DNA of 64,000 bases. Origin: DASQMT01 sp963839615. GTDB taxonomy: Bacteria; Actinomycetota; Thermoleophilia; Solirubrobacterales; Solirubrobacteraceae. The stretch covers positions 186,001 to 250,000 of the forward strand of contig CAWIVY010000007.1 in NCBI GenBank assembly GCA_963839615.1. The letters run 5' to 3'. Below the pieces are notes generated by a model. That model was not told the DNA's origin. It searched no databases and worked only from the letters and a program-made list of their open reading frames with translations. Position numbers and translations under genes: made by a program. Shown here one piece after another: positions 50,380 to 61,329 of this stretch (its first letter is position 1; every line of letters starts with the position of its first letter).

Positions 50380-51371
50380 CCGTCGCTCCGGCGATCGTCG
50401 GCGTGCCGCTCGCCGAGCTGCACGTGCACCTCGAGGGAACCGCCACGCCGAAGCTCGTCGCCCGCCTCGCGACCCGCAACGGCATCGAGATCCCGCCGGG
50501 CACGATCGAGGGCGACCGCTTCCTCTGGCGCGACTTCCTCGACTTCCTGCGCACCTACGACCGCGCCGCGAGCGTGGTGCGAACGGCCCAGGACTACCGC
50601 GACGTCGCGTTCGAGTACCTGGCGGCCTGCGCCGCCGAAGGCGCCGTCTACGTCGAGCTGACCGCGTCGCCCGATCACGCCGCCGAGGCCGGGCTCGCCT
50701 ACGCGGACATGCTCGACGGCATCGCGCAGGGGATCGAGGACGCACGCGCCGAGTCCGGCATCGAGAGCCGCGTGATCGTCACGGCCGTGCGCAACTTCGG
50801 CACCGAGCGCGCCGAGGCGGTCGCGCGCGCCGCGGCCGAGCAGCCGCACGCCTACGTGACCGGCTTCGGCCTCGCCGGCGACGAGGCCGGCTTTCCGCCC
50901 GGGCCGTTCGCGCGCGCGTTCGAGATCGCCGATGCCGCCGGCCTCGGGCTGACGTGCCACGCCGGCGAGTGGGCCGGGCCGGAGTCCGTCCGCGGGGCGC
51001 TCGCGCTGCCGGTGCCCGTCGCGCGCCTCGGCCACGGAGTCCGCGCGGTCGAGGATCCCGAGCTCGTGCGCGAGCTGGCCGAGCGCGGCACCGTGCTCGA
51101 GGTCTGTCCGACGTCGAACGTCGTGCTCAGCGCCTATCCGGGCTATCCCGAGCACCCGTTCCCGCTGCTGCGCGACGCCGGCGTGCGCGTGACGCTCGGC
51201 TCGGACGACCCGCCGTACTGGCAGGCGACCATCGGCGGCGAGTACGCGGTGGCGCGGCGCGAGTGGGGCCTAGACGACGCCGCGCTGCGGGCGATCACGC
51301 GCACGGCGATCGAGGCAGCGTTCGTGCCGGACGAACTCAGATCCGCGCTCTTAGCGCGAATTCAGCAATGA
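50376..51371 (+). CDS. add: Adenosine deaminase
   Basis: A 331-residue metallo-dependent hydrolase. ELHVHLEGTATP supplies zinc ligands, TCHAGEWAGPESV has the proton-shuttle Glu after the His, RLGHGVRA, CPTSNVVLSAY and GSDDPPYW complete the site. It deaminates adenosine to inosine for PunA. GTG 50376 overlaps the deoA stop. It is the last enzyme before the importer genes. Confidence 0.94.
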
Positions 51372-51388
51372 CACGCCGGACGTTCCAA

Positions 51389-51394
51389 TAGGCT
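51389..51394 (+). promoter_or_regulatory. Putative -10 TAGGCT of the importer operon
   Basis: TAGGCT is 54 bases before the GTG, giving a real leader of about 48 bases with a GGGGG ribosome site eight bases before the start. It contrasts with the leaderless neighbours. Confidence 0.35.
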
Positions 51395-51448
51395 GGCGCG
51401 CCATCGGAGTGGGGTGTGCAAACCATTTGAATTACGGGGGATGAATCC

Positions 51449-52504
51449 GTGAACGGAAAGTTCTTGCGACTACTGCTGATCGCCGTATTGGCGCTCTGCA
51501 TGGGCACCGTGGTCGCCTGCGGTGACGACGAGGAGCCCTCCTCGGGCTCGAACGAGCCCGCGGCCACCGAGGAGCCGGAGAAGACGATCAAGGTCGGCAT
51601 GGTCACCGACATCGGCGGTCTCGACGACCGGTCGTTCAACCAGTCGGCGTACGAGGGCCTCAAGCGCGCCGAGTCCGAACTGGGGGCGGAGATCCGCGCG
51701 CTGACGTCGAAGTCGAACGCCGACTACGTGCCGAACCTGACGACGCTGGCGCGCCAGAAGTACGACCTCGTGATCGGCGTCGGCTTCCTGATGGGCGAGT
51801 CGGTCGAGAAGGTGGCGAACGCATTCCCGGACGTGCAGTTCGCGATCATCGACTACCCGCAGGCGATCATGAAGTCGAAGCCGAAGAACGTCACCGGCCT
51901 GCTGTTCAAGGAGGCCGAGGCCGGCTACCTCGTCGGCTACATGGCCGGCCTCTACGTGAAGGACAAGGGCGGCGACCAGGCCATCTCGGCGGTCGGCGGC
52001 CAGCAGGTCCCGGCGGTCGACGCGTACATCGCCGGCTACCAGGAGGGCGCCAAGGCCGCCAACCCGGACATCAAGACAGATTTCGCCTACTCGCAGGACT
52101 TCGTCGCCCAGGCAAAGTGCAAGGAGATCGCGCTCAACCAGATCGCCGAGGGCTCGCAGGTCGTCTTCGCAGTCGCCGGCGGCTGCGGCCTCGGCGCGCT
52201 CGACGCGGCCAAGGAGAAGGGCATGCAGGGCATCGGCGTCGATGCCGACCAGGGCTACCTCGGTGACTACATCATGACCTCGGCGCTCAAGAAGGTGGAC
52301 GAGGCCGCCTTCACGGCGGCCAAGGAGGTCCAGGACGGCTCGTTCAAGCCTGGAACCGACCAGGTCTTCGACGCGAAGTCCGGTGGCGTCGGATACGGCG
52401 AGACCAACGACGAGGGCGCGAAGTACGCCGACCAGGTCGACGCGGAGCTCGACAAGATCGCCTCGGGCGACATCACCGACATCCCGATCAAGCCGACCAA
52501 GTAG
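51449..52504 (+). CDS. BMP-family nucleoside-binding lipoprotein
   Basis: A 351-residue substrate-binding lipoprotein. The signal peptide ends in the lipobox TVVAC (Cys about 24), then an acidic linker. The BMP/PnrA-like domain has VGMVTDIGGLDDRSFNQSA, IGVGFLMGE, FAIIDYP, VGYMAGLY, SAVGGQQVPAVDAYIAGY and GIGVDADQGYL. Family members capture purine or pyrimidine nucleosides. GTG 51449 starts; the ATPase follows two bases after the stop. The adjacent salvage enzymes support nucleosides as the cargo. Confidence 0.93.
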   Translation: MNGKFLRLLLIAVLALCMGTVVACGDDEEPSSGSNEPAATEEPEKTIKVGMVTDIGGLDDRSFNQSAYEGLKRAESELGAEIRALTSKSNADYVPNLTTLARQKYDLVIGVGFLMGESVEKVANAFPDVQFAIIDYPQAIMKSKPKNVTGLLFKEAEAGYLVGYMAGLYVKDKGGDQAISAVGGQQVPAVDAYIAGYQEGAKAANPDIKTDFAYSQDFVAQAKCKEIALNQIAEGSQVVFAVAGGCGLGALDAAKEKGMQGIGVDADQGYLGDYIMTSALKKVDEAAFTAAKEVQDGSFKPGTDQVFDAKSGGVGYGETNDEGAKYADQVDAELDKIASGDITDIPIKPTK

Positions 52505-52506
52505 CC

Positions 52507-54032
<1,526 letters not shown>

Positions 54033-54036
<4 letters not shown>

Positions 54037-55250
54037 GCGACGAGGGCGGTCCGGGCACCGGCACGATCACGGTCGCGTCGCGACTGGAGGGATACCTGCG
54101 CGGCGGCGGCGTCTTCATCCCGCTGGTCACGGCGTTGATCGCCTTTCTCGTCGGCGGGCTGGTCGTAGCCGCGACCGGCGCCAACCCGATCGACACCTAC
54201 CGCGCGATCTTCGAGGGGTCCGGCCTGAACTGGCTGTTCCCGTGGGTGACGGGCGACGACCGGACGCTCGCCGCGCTGAACCTCCAGCAGACGCTCATCC
54301 TCACCGCGCCGCTGATCCTTACGGGCCTGGCGGTGGCGTTCGCGTTCCGCGCCGGACTGTTCAACATCGGCGGCCAGGGCCAGTACCTCGTCGGCACGTT
54401 CGCCGCCGTCTACTTCGGCTCGCACCTCGAAGGCACGCCGGCGTTCCTGCACGTGGTGATCGCGATGCTCGCCGGCGCGATCGCCGGCGGGCTGTGGGCG
54501 GGCATCGCCGGCCTGCTCAAGGCGACGCGCGGGGTCAACGAGGTGATCTCCACGATCATGCTCAACTGGACGGCGGTCTACCTCGGCTCCTACCTGTTCG
54601 CGCTCGGCGGGCCGCTGCACAGCAAGGACGAGACCGCGGCCTCGATCCCGGTGTCCGCCGACGTGCTCGGGAGCGCGCGGCTGCCGGTGTTCTGGGGCGA
54701 CCCGGAGCTCCAGGGCCTGCACATCGGCATCTTCCTCGCGCTGGCCGTGGCGGCCCTGTTCTGGGTGCTGCTGAACCGCTCGGTGACCGGCTACGAGGTT
54801 CGCGCGGTCGGCTTGAACCCCGATGCCGCCGAGTACGCCGGGATCAGCGCGGGGCGCAACTACGTCAAGGTGATGGTGATCTGCGGGCTGTTCGCCGGAC
54901 TCGGAGGCGCGCTCGACGTGCTGGGCTGGCAGTTCCGCATCGCGACGAACGACATCCAGTTCTCGTTCATCGGCTACTACGGGATCGCGGTGGCGCTGCT
55001 CGGCCGCAACACGGCGTTCGGGACGGTCATCGCGGCGCTCCTGTTCGGCGCCCTGCTCAACGGCACCTCCGTGCGCAACCTCGACCCCGCGGTGTTCGAC
55101 CCGCAGCTCGCCGGCAACCTGACGTACATCATCCAGGGCCTGATCGTGCTGTTCGTGTCGGCGCCCGTGCTGGTCTCGTACCTCGGTCCGGGACGGCTGG
55201 GGCGGCTGCTGCGGCGCCGAAGGCGGCCGGCTCCCGCGGAGGGCGGATGA
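54033..55250 (+). CDS. Nucleoside ABC importer permease 1
   Basis: A 405-residue permease of the BPD_transp_2 family with about ten helices. AFRAGLFNIGGQGQYLVG and GVNEVISTIMLNW are family motifs, and the cytosolic EEA-like loop is AVGLNPDAAEYAGIS. GTG overlaps the ATPase stop, and the stop overlaps the second permease ATG. It pairs with permease 2 to form the channel. Confidence 0.92.
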
Positions 55251-56497
55251 GCACGACCTCGGACGCACCGGCAGACGTGCCCGCCGGCACCGGCGGCACG
55301 GGCGGCTCGCGCTTGCGCGCGCGGCTGGCGCGCGTGTCGCGCGAGCAGTGGCTCGGGTGGGGCGGCGTGGCGCTCGGCTTGATCGCGTTCTACATCACCC
55401 TCCCGCCGCTGCTGCTGCGCACGATCCTGCCCTCGCTCGTGGTGGCCGCGGCCGGCATCGGCCTCGGCGTCGTCGCGATCCGCGCGGACGAGCCGCGCGT
55501 CGGCTGGGGCGCGGTCGTGGCCTGCGTGGCCGGCGCGTTCGGCGCCTACGGCGCGGTCAACTCGGGCGAGGCCAATCTGGAGCGGGTCGTGGTCTGGTCG
55601 GCGCTGATCGCGGCGATGCTGCGCTACGCGACGCCGCTCACGTTCGCCGCCCTGGGGGGCGTGACGTCCGAGCGCGCGGGGGTCGTGAACATCGGGCTCG
55701 AGGGGATGATGCTGACCGGGGCCTTCTTCGGCGCGTGGGGGGCGGACATAACCTCGAGCTGGGCCGGCGGTGTCGTGATCGGGCTCGCGGCGGGCGCGGT
55801 CATGGGCCTCCTGCACGCGGCGTTCTCGGTCAGCCTCCGCGCCGACCAGATCGTGTCGGGTACCGCGATCAACTTCCTCGCGCTCGGGATAACCGGCTAC
55901 CTGTTCATCCAGATCTATGGCACCGAGGGCACGCCGGACGACCTGCCCGAGATCCCCGACGTGCACCTGCCGATCGGCTGGATCCCGACGATCGGCGAGG
56001 GGCTCGAGCAGCTCAACCTGCTGGTCTGGGTCGGGCTGATCTGCGTCGCGGCGCTGTCGCTCTACCTCTTCCGCACCCCGCGTGGGCTGCGCCATCGCTC
56101 GGTCGGGGAGAACCCGCTGGCGGCCGACACGGCCGGAATCTCGCCGATCCGCATCCGCTACTGGGCCGTGATCGCCTCGGGCGCCTTCGCGGCGCTGGGT
56201 GGGGTCTTCCTCTCGATCGGCTTCGTGCACACGTTCGGCCAGAACATGACGGCCGGTCAGGGCTTCATCGGCCTCGCCGCCGTCATCTTCGGCAAGTGGA
56301 AGCCGGGCGGAGCGCTCGCCGCGGCGCTGCTGTTCGGCTTCTCCAGCGCGCTCGCCCAGCGGCTCGACGTGTTCTCCCAGAGCGGCGCGATCCTGTTCCA
56401 GGCGCTGCCGTACGTGCTGACGCTGATCGCCGTCGCCGGCGTGGTCGGCCGCTCGCGCCCGCCCGCGGCCGACGGCATTCCCTACGAGCGCCACTAA
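55247..56497 (+). CDS. Nucleoside ABC importer permease 2
   Basis: A 416-residue permease of the same family. TSERAGVVNIGLEGMMLTGAF and LRADQIVSGTAINFLALG are conserved, with SVGENPLAADTAGIS as the coupling loop. A hydrophilic N-terminal extension of ~35 residues precedes helix 1. It ends 10 bases before the PNP-like protein; its stop TAA is part of that gene's -10. Confidence 0.92.
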   Translation: MSTTSDAPADVPAGTGGTGGSRLRARLARVSREQWLGWGGVALGLIAFYITLPPLLLRTILPSLVVAAAGIGLGVVAIRADEPRVGWGAVVACVAGAFGAYGAVNSGEANLERVVVWSALIAAMLRYATPLTFAALGGVTSERAGVVNIGLEGMMLTGAFFGAWGADITSSWAGGVVIGLAAGAVMGLLHAAFSVSLRADQIVSGTAINFLALGITGYLFIQIYGTEGTPDDLPEIPDVHLPIGWIPTIGEGLEQLNLLVWVGLICVAALSLYLFRTPRGLRHRSVGENPLAADTAGISPIRIRYWAVIASGAFAALGGVFLSIGFVHTFGQNMTAGQGFIGLAAVIFGKWKPGGALAAALLFGFSSALAQRLDVFSQSGAILFQALPYVLTLIAVAGVVGRSRPPAADGIPYERH

Positions 56498-56500
56498 GGT
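56495..56500 (+). promoter_or_regulatory. Putative -10 TAAGGT before the PNP-like gene
   Basis: TAAGGT, whose first three bases are the permease stop codon, ends seven bases before the ATG at 56508. Confidence 0.45.
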
Positions 56501-56507
56501 CTCGGGC

Positions 56508-58247
56508 ATGGCCGCTCCGCGCCTGCGCGTCCCCAATCCGCCGCCCGCCGGCAGCCCGCTGGCGCGCGCCGCCCAGCAGGTCTCCGACGAGGTCGAGCTC
56601 TACCACCGCACTTACACGACGCTGCTGCGCTCCAGCGGCGAGACGCTGCTGCGGGTGCTCGAGCCCTCGCACCGCTCGATGAGCTCGAGCCTGCACGCGC
56701 TCGCCGGCTCGGAGGAGCTCGACCTCGGCGCCTTCCTCTACGGGATCCGCCGCCTGCCCGACGAGGTGGCCACGGCGCGCGTGATCGTGATGGGCCAGGA
56801 GGCCGAGGTGTTCGCGCGCCACGGCATCGGGCCGCTCGAGGAGTGGACGCCGCTCGAGGCGCCCGCCCGGCGGCGGCGCTGGTACGACGACGGCAACGGC
56901 ACGATGGCGGTGCTGCTCGCCTCGGCCTCCGACCTCGACGACCTCGTCCCGACGCTCGTCGCCTACCAGATCGAGTGGAACAAGCTGCGCCTGCGCCTGC
57001 GCAGCGCCGACTGGCCGAACGCAGGCGAGGCGCCCGACCCGGCGAAGTGCGCGGCGGTCCTGGGCGGCACGGAGGACGACTGGCTCCAGCTCGCCGACGC
57101 TTGGGGCGACGACTACGTCTCGCGACTCGAGACGATGGCGGCAGAGCGGCTGAACCTGCGCATCCGGATGCTCGGCGGCTCCTCCGTCGGCTACGCGCGC
57201 ATGACGCGCCGCTGGTGGTCGCCGGTGCGGGCGACGCTGGCCGAGCATTCGCTCGACGACCGGCCGATGTACTTCGTCTCGTCCAACCCGCACTCGACGG
57301 TCAACCTGCTCTCGGGCACCGCGCGCAGGCGCGAGGACGAGATCACGGCGTGGGTCGAGGACTCCGGTCCCGACGACCTGAAAGCAGAGCTGGCGGCGTT
57401 CCGCGACGAGCGCACCGACGGCTCGTGGGAGAACTTCCTCTACTTCTCCGCCAGGGACTTCTTCGAGTCCCAGCCGTCAGCGATGAAGGAGCGCCGCTCG
57501 GAGGAGGAGCGCGCGGTCGGCATCACCCACATCTCGTCGCGCACCGCGCTGCGCGTCTCGGCGCAGGTGATCGCGCTGGACTCGCTCGACCCGCGCTGGC
57601 TGGACCCGCGCCTGGGGGACGTCGACGCTGAGCGGCTCGCGCGCTCCCCGGCCGTGATCGTCAACATCGAGTATCCGCTCGGGCTCGCGGCCTACAACAT
57701 CCTGCGCGAGATCACCGAGGCGCACGACACGCTGCAGGGCGTCTACATCCTCGGCAAGGCGGCGACGCTGAACGCCGACGTCGGCGACGTGATGATCTCG
57801 TCGGTCATCCACGACGAGCACTCCGGCTCGACCTACTGGCTCGACAACGCGTTCTCGGTCTCCGACATCGCGCCGTTCCTCAAGTTCGGGTCCGGGCTCG
57901 ACAATCAGCGCGCGGTGACGGTCAAGTCGACGTTCCTGCAGAACCGCGAGTACCTCGACTTCTACTACCGCGAGGCCTTCACCGTCGTCGAGATGGAGGC
58001 TGGGCCGTACTGCAACGCGGTCTACGAGATCGCCGACGTCGACCGCTATCCCGTCGGCGAGGCGGTCAACTTCTCCAAGCTCCCGATCGACTTCGGGATC
58101 ATCCACTACGCCTCCGATACGCCCTACACGCAGGCCCGTACGCTCGGCGCGCGCGGGCTGAGCTACTACGGCATGGACTCGACGTACGCGTCATCGCTGG
58201 CGATCGTCCGCCGCGTGCTGGCGCTCGAGGGCGTCATCACGCCCTAG
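56508..58247 (+). CDS. Large uncharacterised protein with nucleoside-phosphorylase-like C-terminal half
   Basis: A 579-residue cytosolic protein. Residues 1-300 are helical and not recognised. The C-terminal ~250 residues have features of the PNP/UDP phosphorylase fold: VIVNIEYPLGLAAYN, GVYILGKAATLNADVGDVMI, VKSTFLQNREY, and FTVVEMEAGPYCNAVYEIA, where E-M-E occupies the ribose-binding position of that superfamily. A final ASDTPY...YYGMDSTYASS segment follows. Position directly behind the nucleoside importer supports a nucleoside or nucleotide substrate. This is structural analogy by eye; an annotated family of unknown function may exist. Confidence 0.65.
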   Translation: MAAPRLRVPNPPPAGSPLARAAQQVSDEVELYHRTYTTLLRSSGETLLRVLEPSHRSMSSSLHALAGSEELDLGAFLYGIRRLPDEVATARVIVMGQEAEVFARHGIGPLEEWTPLEAPARRRRWYDDGNGTMAVLLASASDLDDLVPTLVAYQIEWNKLRLRLRSADWPNAGEAPDPAKCAAVLGGTEDDWLQLADAWGDDYVSRLETMAAERLNLRIRMLGGSSVGYARMTRRWWSPVRATLAEHSLDDRPMYFVSSNPHSTVNLLSGTARRREDEITAWVEDSGPDDLKAELAAFRDERTDGSWENFLYFSARDFFESQPSAMKERRSEEERAVGITHISSRTALRVSAQVIALDSLDPRWLDPRLGDVDAERLARSPAVIVNIEYPLGLAAYNILREITEAHDTLQGVYILGKAATLNADVGDVMISSVIHDEHSGSTYWLDNAFSVSDIAPFLKFGSGLDNQRAVTVKSTFLQNREYLDFYYREAFTVVEMEAGPYCNAVYEIADVDRYPVGEAVNFSKLPIDFGIIHYASDTPYTQARTLGARGLSYYGMDSTYASSLAIVRRVLALEGVITP

Positions 58248-58282
58248 CGGCGCGCCTCTAGCAGCCCCCGCTCCGGTACAGG

Positions 58283-58288
58283 TACGAT
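58283..58288 (+). promoter_or_regulatory. Putative -10 TACGAT before nfeD
   Basis: TACGAT ends six bases before the ATG at 58295, predicting a leaderless transcript. Confidence 0.5.
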
Positions 58289-58294
58289 CGCCCG

Positions 58295-58726
58295 ATGGAA
58301 GACTGGCTGCTCTGGCTGATCCTCGCCATCGTGTTCGGCGTCGGCGAGATCGCGACGCTCGGGTTCTTCCTGGCGCCGTTCGCCGGGGGAGCCGCGGTCG
58401 CCGCCGTCGCGAGCGCCGCCGGCGTCCCGTTCGTCGGCACGCTGGCCGTGTTCCTGCTCGTCGCGGTGATCCTGCTGCTGGCGCTGCGGCCGCTCGCGCG
58501 CTCGCACAAGCGCACGCCGCCGCAGATCCGCACCGGCACCGCCGCGCTGGTCGGCAAGAACGCGATGGTGCTCGAGCGGATCGCCAACAACGAAGGGGTC
58601 GGGTGCGTCCGGATCGACGGCGAGGTGTGGACCGCGCGGGCGTTCATGGAGGAAGAGACCTACGAGGCCGGCACCCGCGTGCAGGTGGTCGAGATTCGGG
58701 GCGCCACGGCGCTCGTGACTGATTAG
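58295..58726 (+). CDS. NfeD-family membrane protein (short form)
   Basis: A 143-residue protein with two or three N-terminal helices (MEDWLLWLILAIVFGVGEIA, GVPFVGTLAVFLLVAVILLLAL) and a C-terminal OB-fold with VGKNAMVLERI and GEVWTARAF. Short NfeD proteins pair with SPFH/stomatin proteins, here the next gene. Likely a membrane-organisation module. Confidence 0.88.
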   Translation: MEDWLLWLILAIVFGVGEIATLGFFLAPFAGGAAVAAVASAAGVPFVGTLAVFLLVAVILLLALRPLARSHKRTPPQIRTGTAALVGKNAMVLERIANNEGVGCVRIDGEVWTARAFMEEETYEAGTRVQVVEIRGATALVTD

Positions 58727-58728
58727 GT

Positions 58729-58739
58729 AGGAGGAAGGA
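58729..58739 (+). promoter_or_regulatory. Strong Shine-Dalgarno of the SPFH gene
   Basis: AGGAGGAAGGA precedes ATG 58746 by six bases, one of few strong ribosome sites in the window. It fits translation inside a polycistronic mRNA with nfeD. Confidence 0.6.
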
Positions 58740-58745
58740 ACCCTT

Positions 58746-59828
58746 ATGTCTGCCGGAGCAATCGCCCTGATCGCGGTTGCGATCTTCGTCTTGATAATCG
58801 CCATGGCGGGCGTGCGGATCGTGCCGCAGGCCCGCGCGGGGGTCGTCGAGCGGCTTGGGCGCTACACACGCACCCTCGACGCCGGACTGACGCTGATCGT
58901 CCCGTTCATCGACCGCGTGAAGCCACTGATCGACCTGCGCGAGCAGGTGGTCGCCTTCCCGCCGCAGCCCGTGATCACCGAGGACAACCTGGTGGTCGGG
59001 ATCGACACCGTCATCTACTTCACGGTGACCGATCCCAAGGCCGCGACCTATGAGATCGCCAACCCGCTGCAGGCGATCGAGCAGCTCACCGTCACGACGC
59101 TGCGCAACGTGATCGGCGGTCTGACGCTGGAGGAGACGCTGACCTCGCGCGACAACATCAACTCGCAGCTGCGCGTGGTGCTCGACGAGGCCACGGGCAA
59201 GTGGGGGATCCGCGTCAACCGCGTCGAGCTCAAGTCGGTCGAGCCGCCGCGCACGGTGCAGGAGGCGATGGAGAAGCAGATGCGCGCCGAGCGCGACCGC
59301 CGCGCCGCGATCCTCACCGCCGAGGGCACGAAGCAGTCGCAGATCCTCACGGCCGAGGGCGAGAAGCAGGCCGCGGTGCTCAAGGCCGAGGGCGCCCGCA
59401 CGGCCGCGATCCTGCGCGCCGAGGGCGAGTCGAAGGCGATCGAGACCGTCTTCCAGGCGATCCACGACGGCGAGCCCGACCAGCAGCTGCTGTCCTACCA
59501 GTACCTGCAGATGCTGCCCCAGCTCGCGCAGGGCTCCGCCAACAAGATCTGGGTGATCCCGTCGGAGTTCTCGCAGGCGCTCGGCAACATCGGCAGCGCG
59601 ATCGGCAACTTCGGCGACAACGGCGGCGGCCCCGCGGAGGGCGGTCCCCAGCGCAGGCCGCGCGCGCAGGTCACGGGCCCCGACGCGATCGACGAGAAGG
59701 CCGCCGCCGACGCCGCCGAGGCGGCGCAGGCCGCCGAGGCCGCGGCGGCCGAGGCGGCCGGTGCCGCAACGACGGGCCCGGGCAACATCCCACCCGCCGC
59801 GGGACCGGGCACGAGCATCCAGAGCTAG
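58746..59828 (+). CDS. SPFH/stomatin-like membrane protein
   Basis: A 360-residue protein. One N-terminal helix is followed by RIVPQARAGVVERLGRY, the SPFH domain (DRVKPLIDLREQVV, TVTTLRNVIGGLTLEE) and a coiled region with repeated TAEGEKQAAVLKAEG units. The final ~80 residues are Ala/Gly-rich and disordered. QmcA/stomatin-type proteins form oligomeric membrane microdomains and guard proteases. Coupled with nfeD. Confidence 0.92.
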   Translation: MSAGAIALIAVAIFVLIIAMAGVRIVPQARAGVVERLGRYTRTLDAGLTLIVPFIDRVKPLIDLREQVVAFPPQPVITEDNLVVGIDTVIYFTVTDPKAATYEIANPLQAIEQLTVTTLRNVIGGLTLEETLTSRDNINSQLRVVLDEATGKWGIRVNRVELKSVEPPRTVQEAMEKQMRAERDRRAAILTAEGTKQSQILTAEGEKQAAVLKAEGARTAAILRAEGESKAIETVFQAIHDGEPDQQLLSYQYLQMLPQLAQGSANKIWVIPSEFSQALGNIGSAIGNFGDNGGGPAEGGPQRRPRAQVTGPDAIDEKAAADAAEAAQAAEAAAAEAAGAATTGPGNIPPAAGPGTSIQS

Positions 59829-59835
59829 CGGCAAC

Positions 59836-59864
59836 CGGGCGGCCGCACGGACGGCGGCCGCCCG
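59836..59864. terminator. Bidirectional terminator hairpin
   Basis: GGGCGGCCGC (59837-59846) pairs perfectly with GCGGCCGCCC (59854-59863) over ACGGACG, extended by a C-G pair. It lies between two convergent genes and could serve both, though no T-tract follows. Confidence 0.6.
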
Positions 59865-59881
59865 TGTCGCACCCGCGAGCG

Positions 59882-61258
59882 TCAGCGCGCGCGTACGGTG
59901 CTGCGCAGCACCTGCCGCGCGCCGGCGGAGTCCGTGAGCGTCACGCGGACGGTGAGCTTCGGCCGCTTCAGCCGCGCGAAGCGGCCGCGGAGCCGCTTCG
60001 CGGGCTTGAGGGCGAGCTCCGCCGTCTGGCCCGCCGCCAGCGTGCGCTTGAGCGTGCCGGCCGCGCGCGACGGCTTGACGCCGAGCCTGCGGGCGCTCTT
60101 GCGGTCGAGCAGCAGATCCGCCCTGGCCGTGCACGCGGTGGGGCAGCGCACGGTGACGGCGAGGCCGCTGCGCGCGATCGTCCTGGAGCGGGCGCGCTTG
60201 ACCGTGAGGGAGGGGTGCGAAGCGGCGGGCCGCCCGACCGCACCGGTGCCCGTGCCCGTTCCTGGGCCGGGCGCGGACGCGCCGCCGGCCGGCCCGCGCG
60301 GGCCGGGGTTCACGGCCGCGGGGCCCCAGTCGGGCTGGCTGCCGCCCGCGATCGCCAGCGCGGGCTGCGGCGCGGCGCAGTCGCCCGCCGCGTGCTTGAT
60401 CCAGATGCCGTCCGGCTCGCCCCACGCGAGCGACTCGCCGTCGGGCGACCAGGTCGGCCCGTGCAGGCCGGCCAGCTCGCCGGTCTTGCAGAGCGGTGTG
60501 GGCACCGCGGGCGGCTTCGCCGTCGCGACGTCGCCTGTCACGTCGTACCAGATCACGTGCGCCGAGTCGCCGTAGCCGCGGATCGCCGCGAGGCGCGTGC
60601 CCTGGCGGTTGAGCTCACCGTCGCCGAGGTCGGTCGCGGCGGCCTGGCCGTATACGTCCTGGTCGTCGAACCAGTGCGTCTCGACGGGGTCGCCGAGGTC
60701 GTGCACGTTGACCTGGCCGAGGTAGCCGCCGAACACGAGCGAGCGCGAGTTGCCGACGAACGACGGGTTGCGCCGGTGCAGGCTGCCCCACTGGCCGGCG
60801 GGCGTGAGCGAGTCGGCGGCGGTGAACGCCGTCACGGGGCGCGCGCCGCAGTCGGCCGCGACCGGGCACTCCAAGCCGACGAGCGTGTACGCGATCTTCG
60901 AGCCGTCGGGGGAGATCGCGAGGTTCACCGGCGGGCCGTCCACCGGATGGCCGACCGAGTCGATCAGCGGCTCGGGGTCGATCACGCCCAGCACGTCGCC
61001 GTTCTGGCGCATGCGAACGATCTCGTCCTCGTGCGAGGCGACGATCGTGCCGTCGTCGGCCTGGGCGGGAGCGCGGTAGGGCCGGCTCGCGCTGCCGTCG
61101 GTGGTGACCTGGTAGACGCCGCTGCCGTCGCCGTTCGCCAGCCAGACGTTCGTGTCCTTGATGAAGACGATCGAGTCCGCGCTCGCGGCGGCGGGCAGGG
61201 CGGCGAGGGCCAGCCCGGCTGCCAGGACGGCGCGGCGGATGCGTGATGTCGGGAGCAT
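59882..61258 (-). CDS. Secreted beta-propeller (PD40/TolB-like) protein
   Basis: A 458-residue secreted protein. The signal peptide runs from MLPTSRIRRAVLAAG to an AAASA cleavage site. Propeller-like repeats follow (IVFIKDTNVWLANGDGSGVY, LAISPDGSKIAYTL, PTWSPDGESLAWGE), and after a Pro/Gly linker comes a C-terminal basic beta domain. GGAGG lies eight bases before ATG 61258. The upstream ATG at 61312 is not supported. Ligand unknown. Confidence 0.82.
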   Translation of the reverse strand: MLPTSRIRRAVLAAGLALAALPAAASADSIVFIKDTNVWLANGDGSGVYQVTTDGSASRPYRAPAQADDGTIVASHEDEIVRMRQNGDVLGVIDPEPLIDSVGHPVDGPPVNLAISPDGSKIAYTLVGLECPVAADCGARPVTAFTAADSLTPAGQWGSLHRRNPSFVGNSRSLVFGGYLGQVNVHDLGDPVETHWFDDQDVYGQAAATDLGDGELNRQGTRLAAIRGYGDSAHVIWYDVTGDVATAKPPAVPTPLCKTGELAGLHGPTWSPDGESLAWGEPDGIWIKHAAGDCAAPQPALAIAGGSQPDWGPAAVNPGPRGPAGGASAPGPGTGTGTGAVGRPAASHPSLTVKRARSRTIARSGLAVTVRCPTACTARADLLLDRKSARRLGVKPSRAAGTLKRTLAAGQTAELALKPAKRLRGRFARLKRPKLTVRVTLTDSAGARQVLRSTVRAR

Positions 61259-61316
61259 GAGGGGATCCTCCGCGCCGCGCCGCCGCTGGGCATCGGGGAT
61301 ATCCCTAGCCACTCAC

Positions 61317-61322
61317 TAGAGT
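61317..61322 (+). promoter_or_regulatory. Putative -10 TAGAGT of ffh
   Basis: TAGAGT ends seven bases before GTG 61330, supporting that codon over GTG 61321. Confidence 0.5.
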
Positions 61323-61329
61323 GCGAGTC

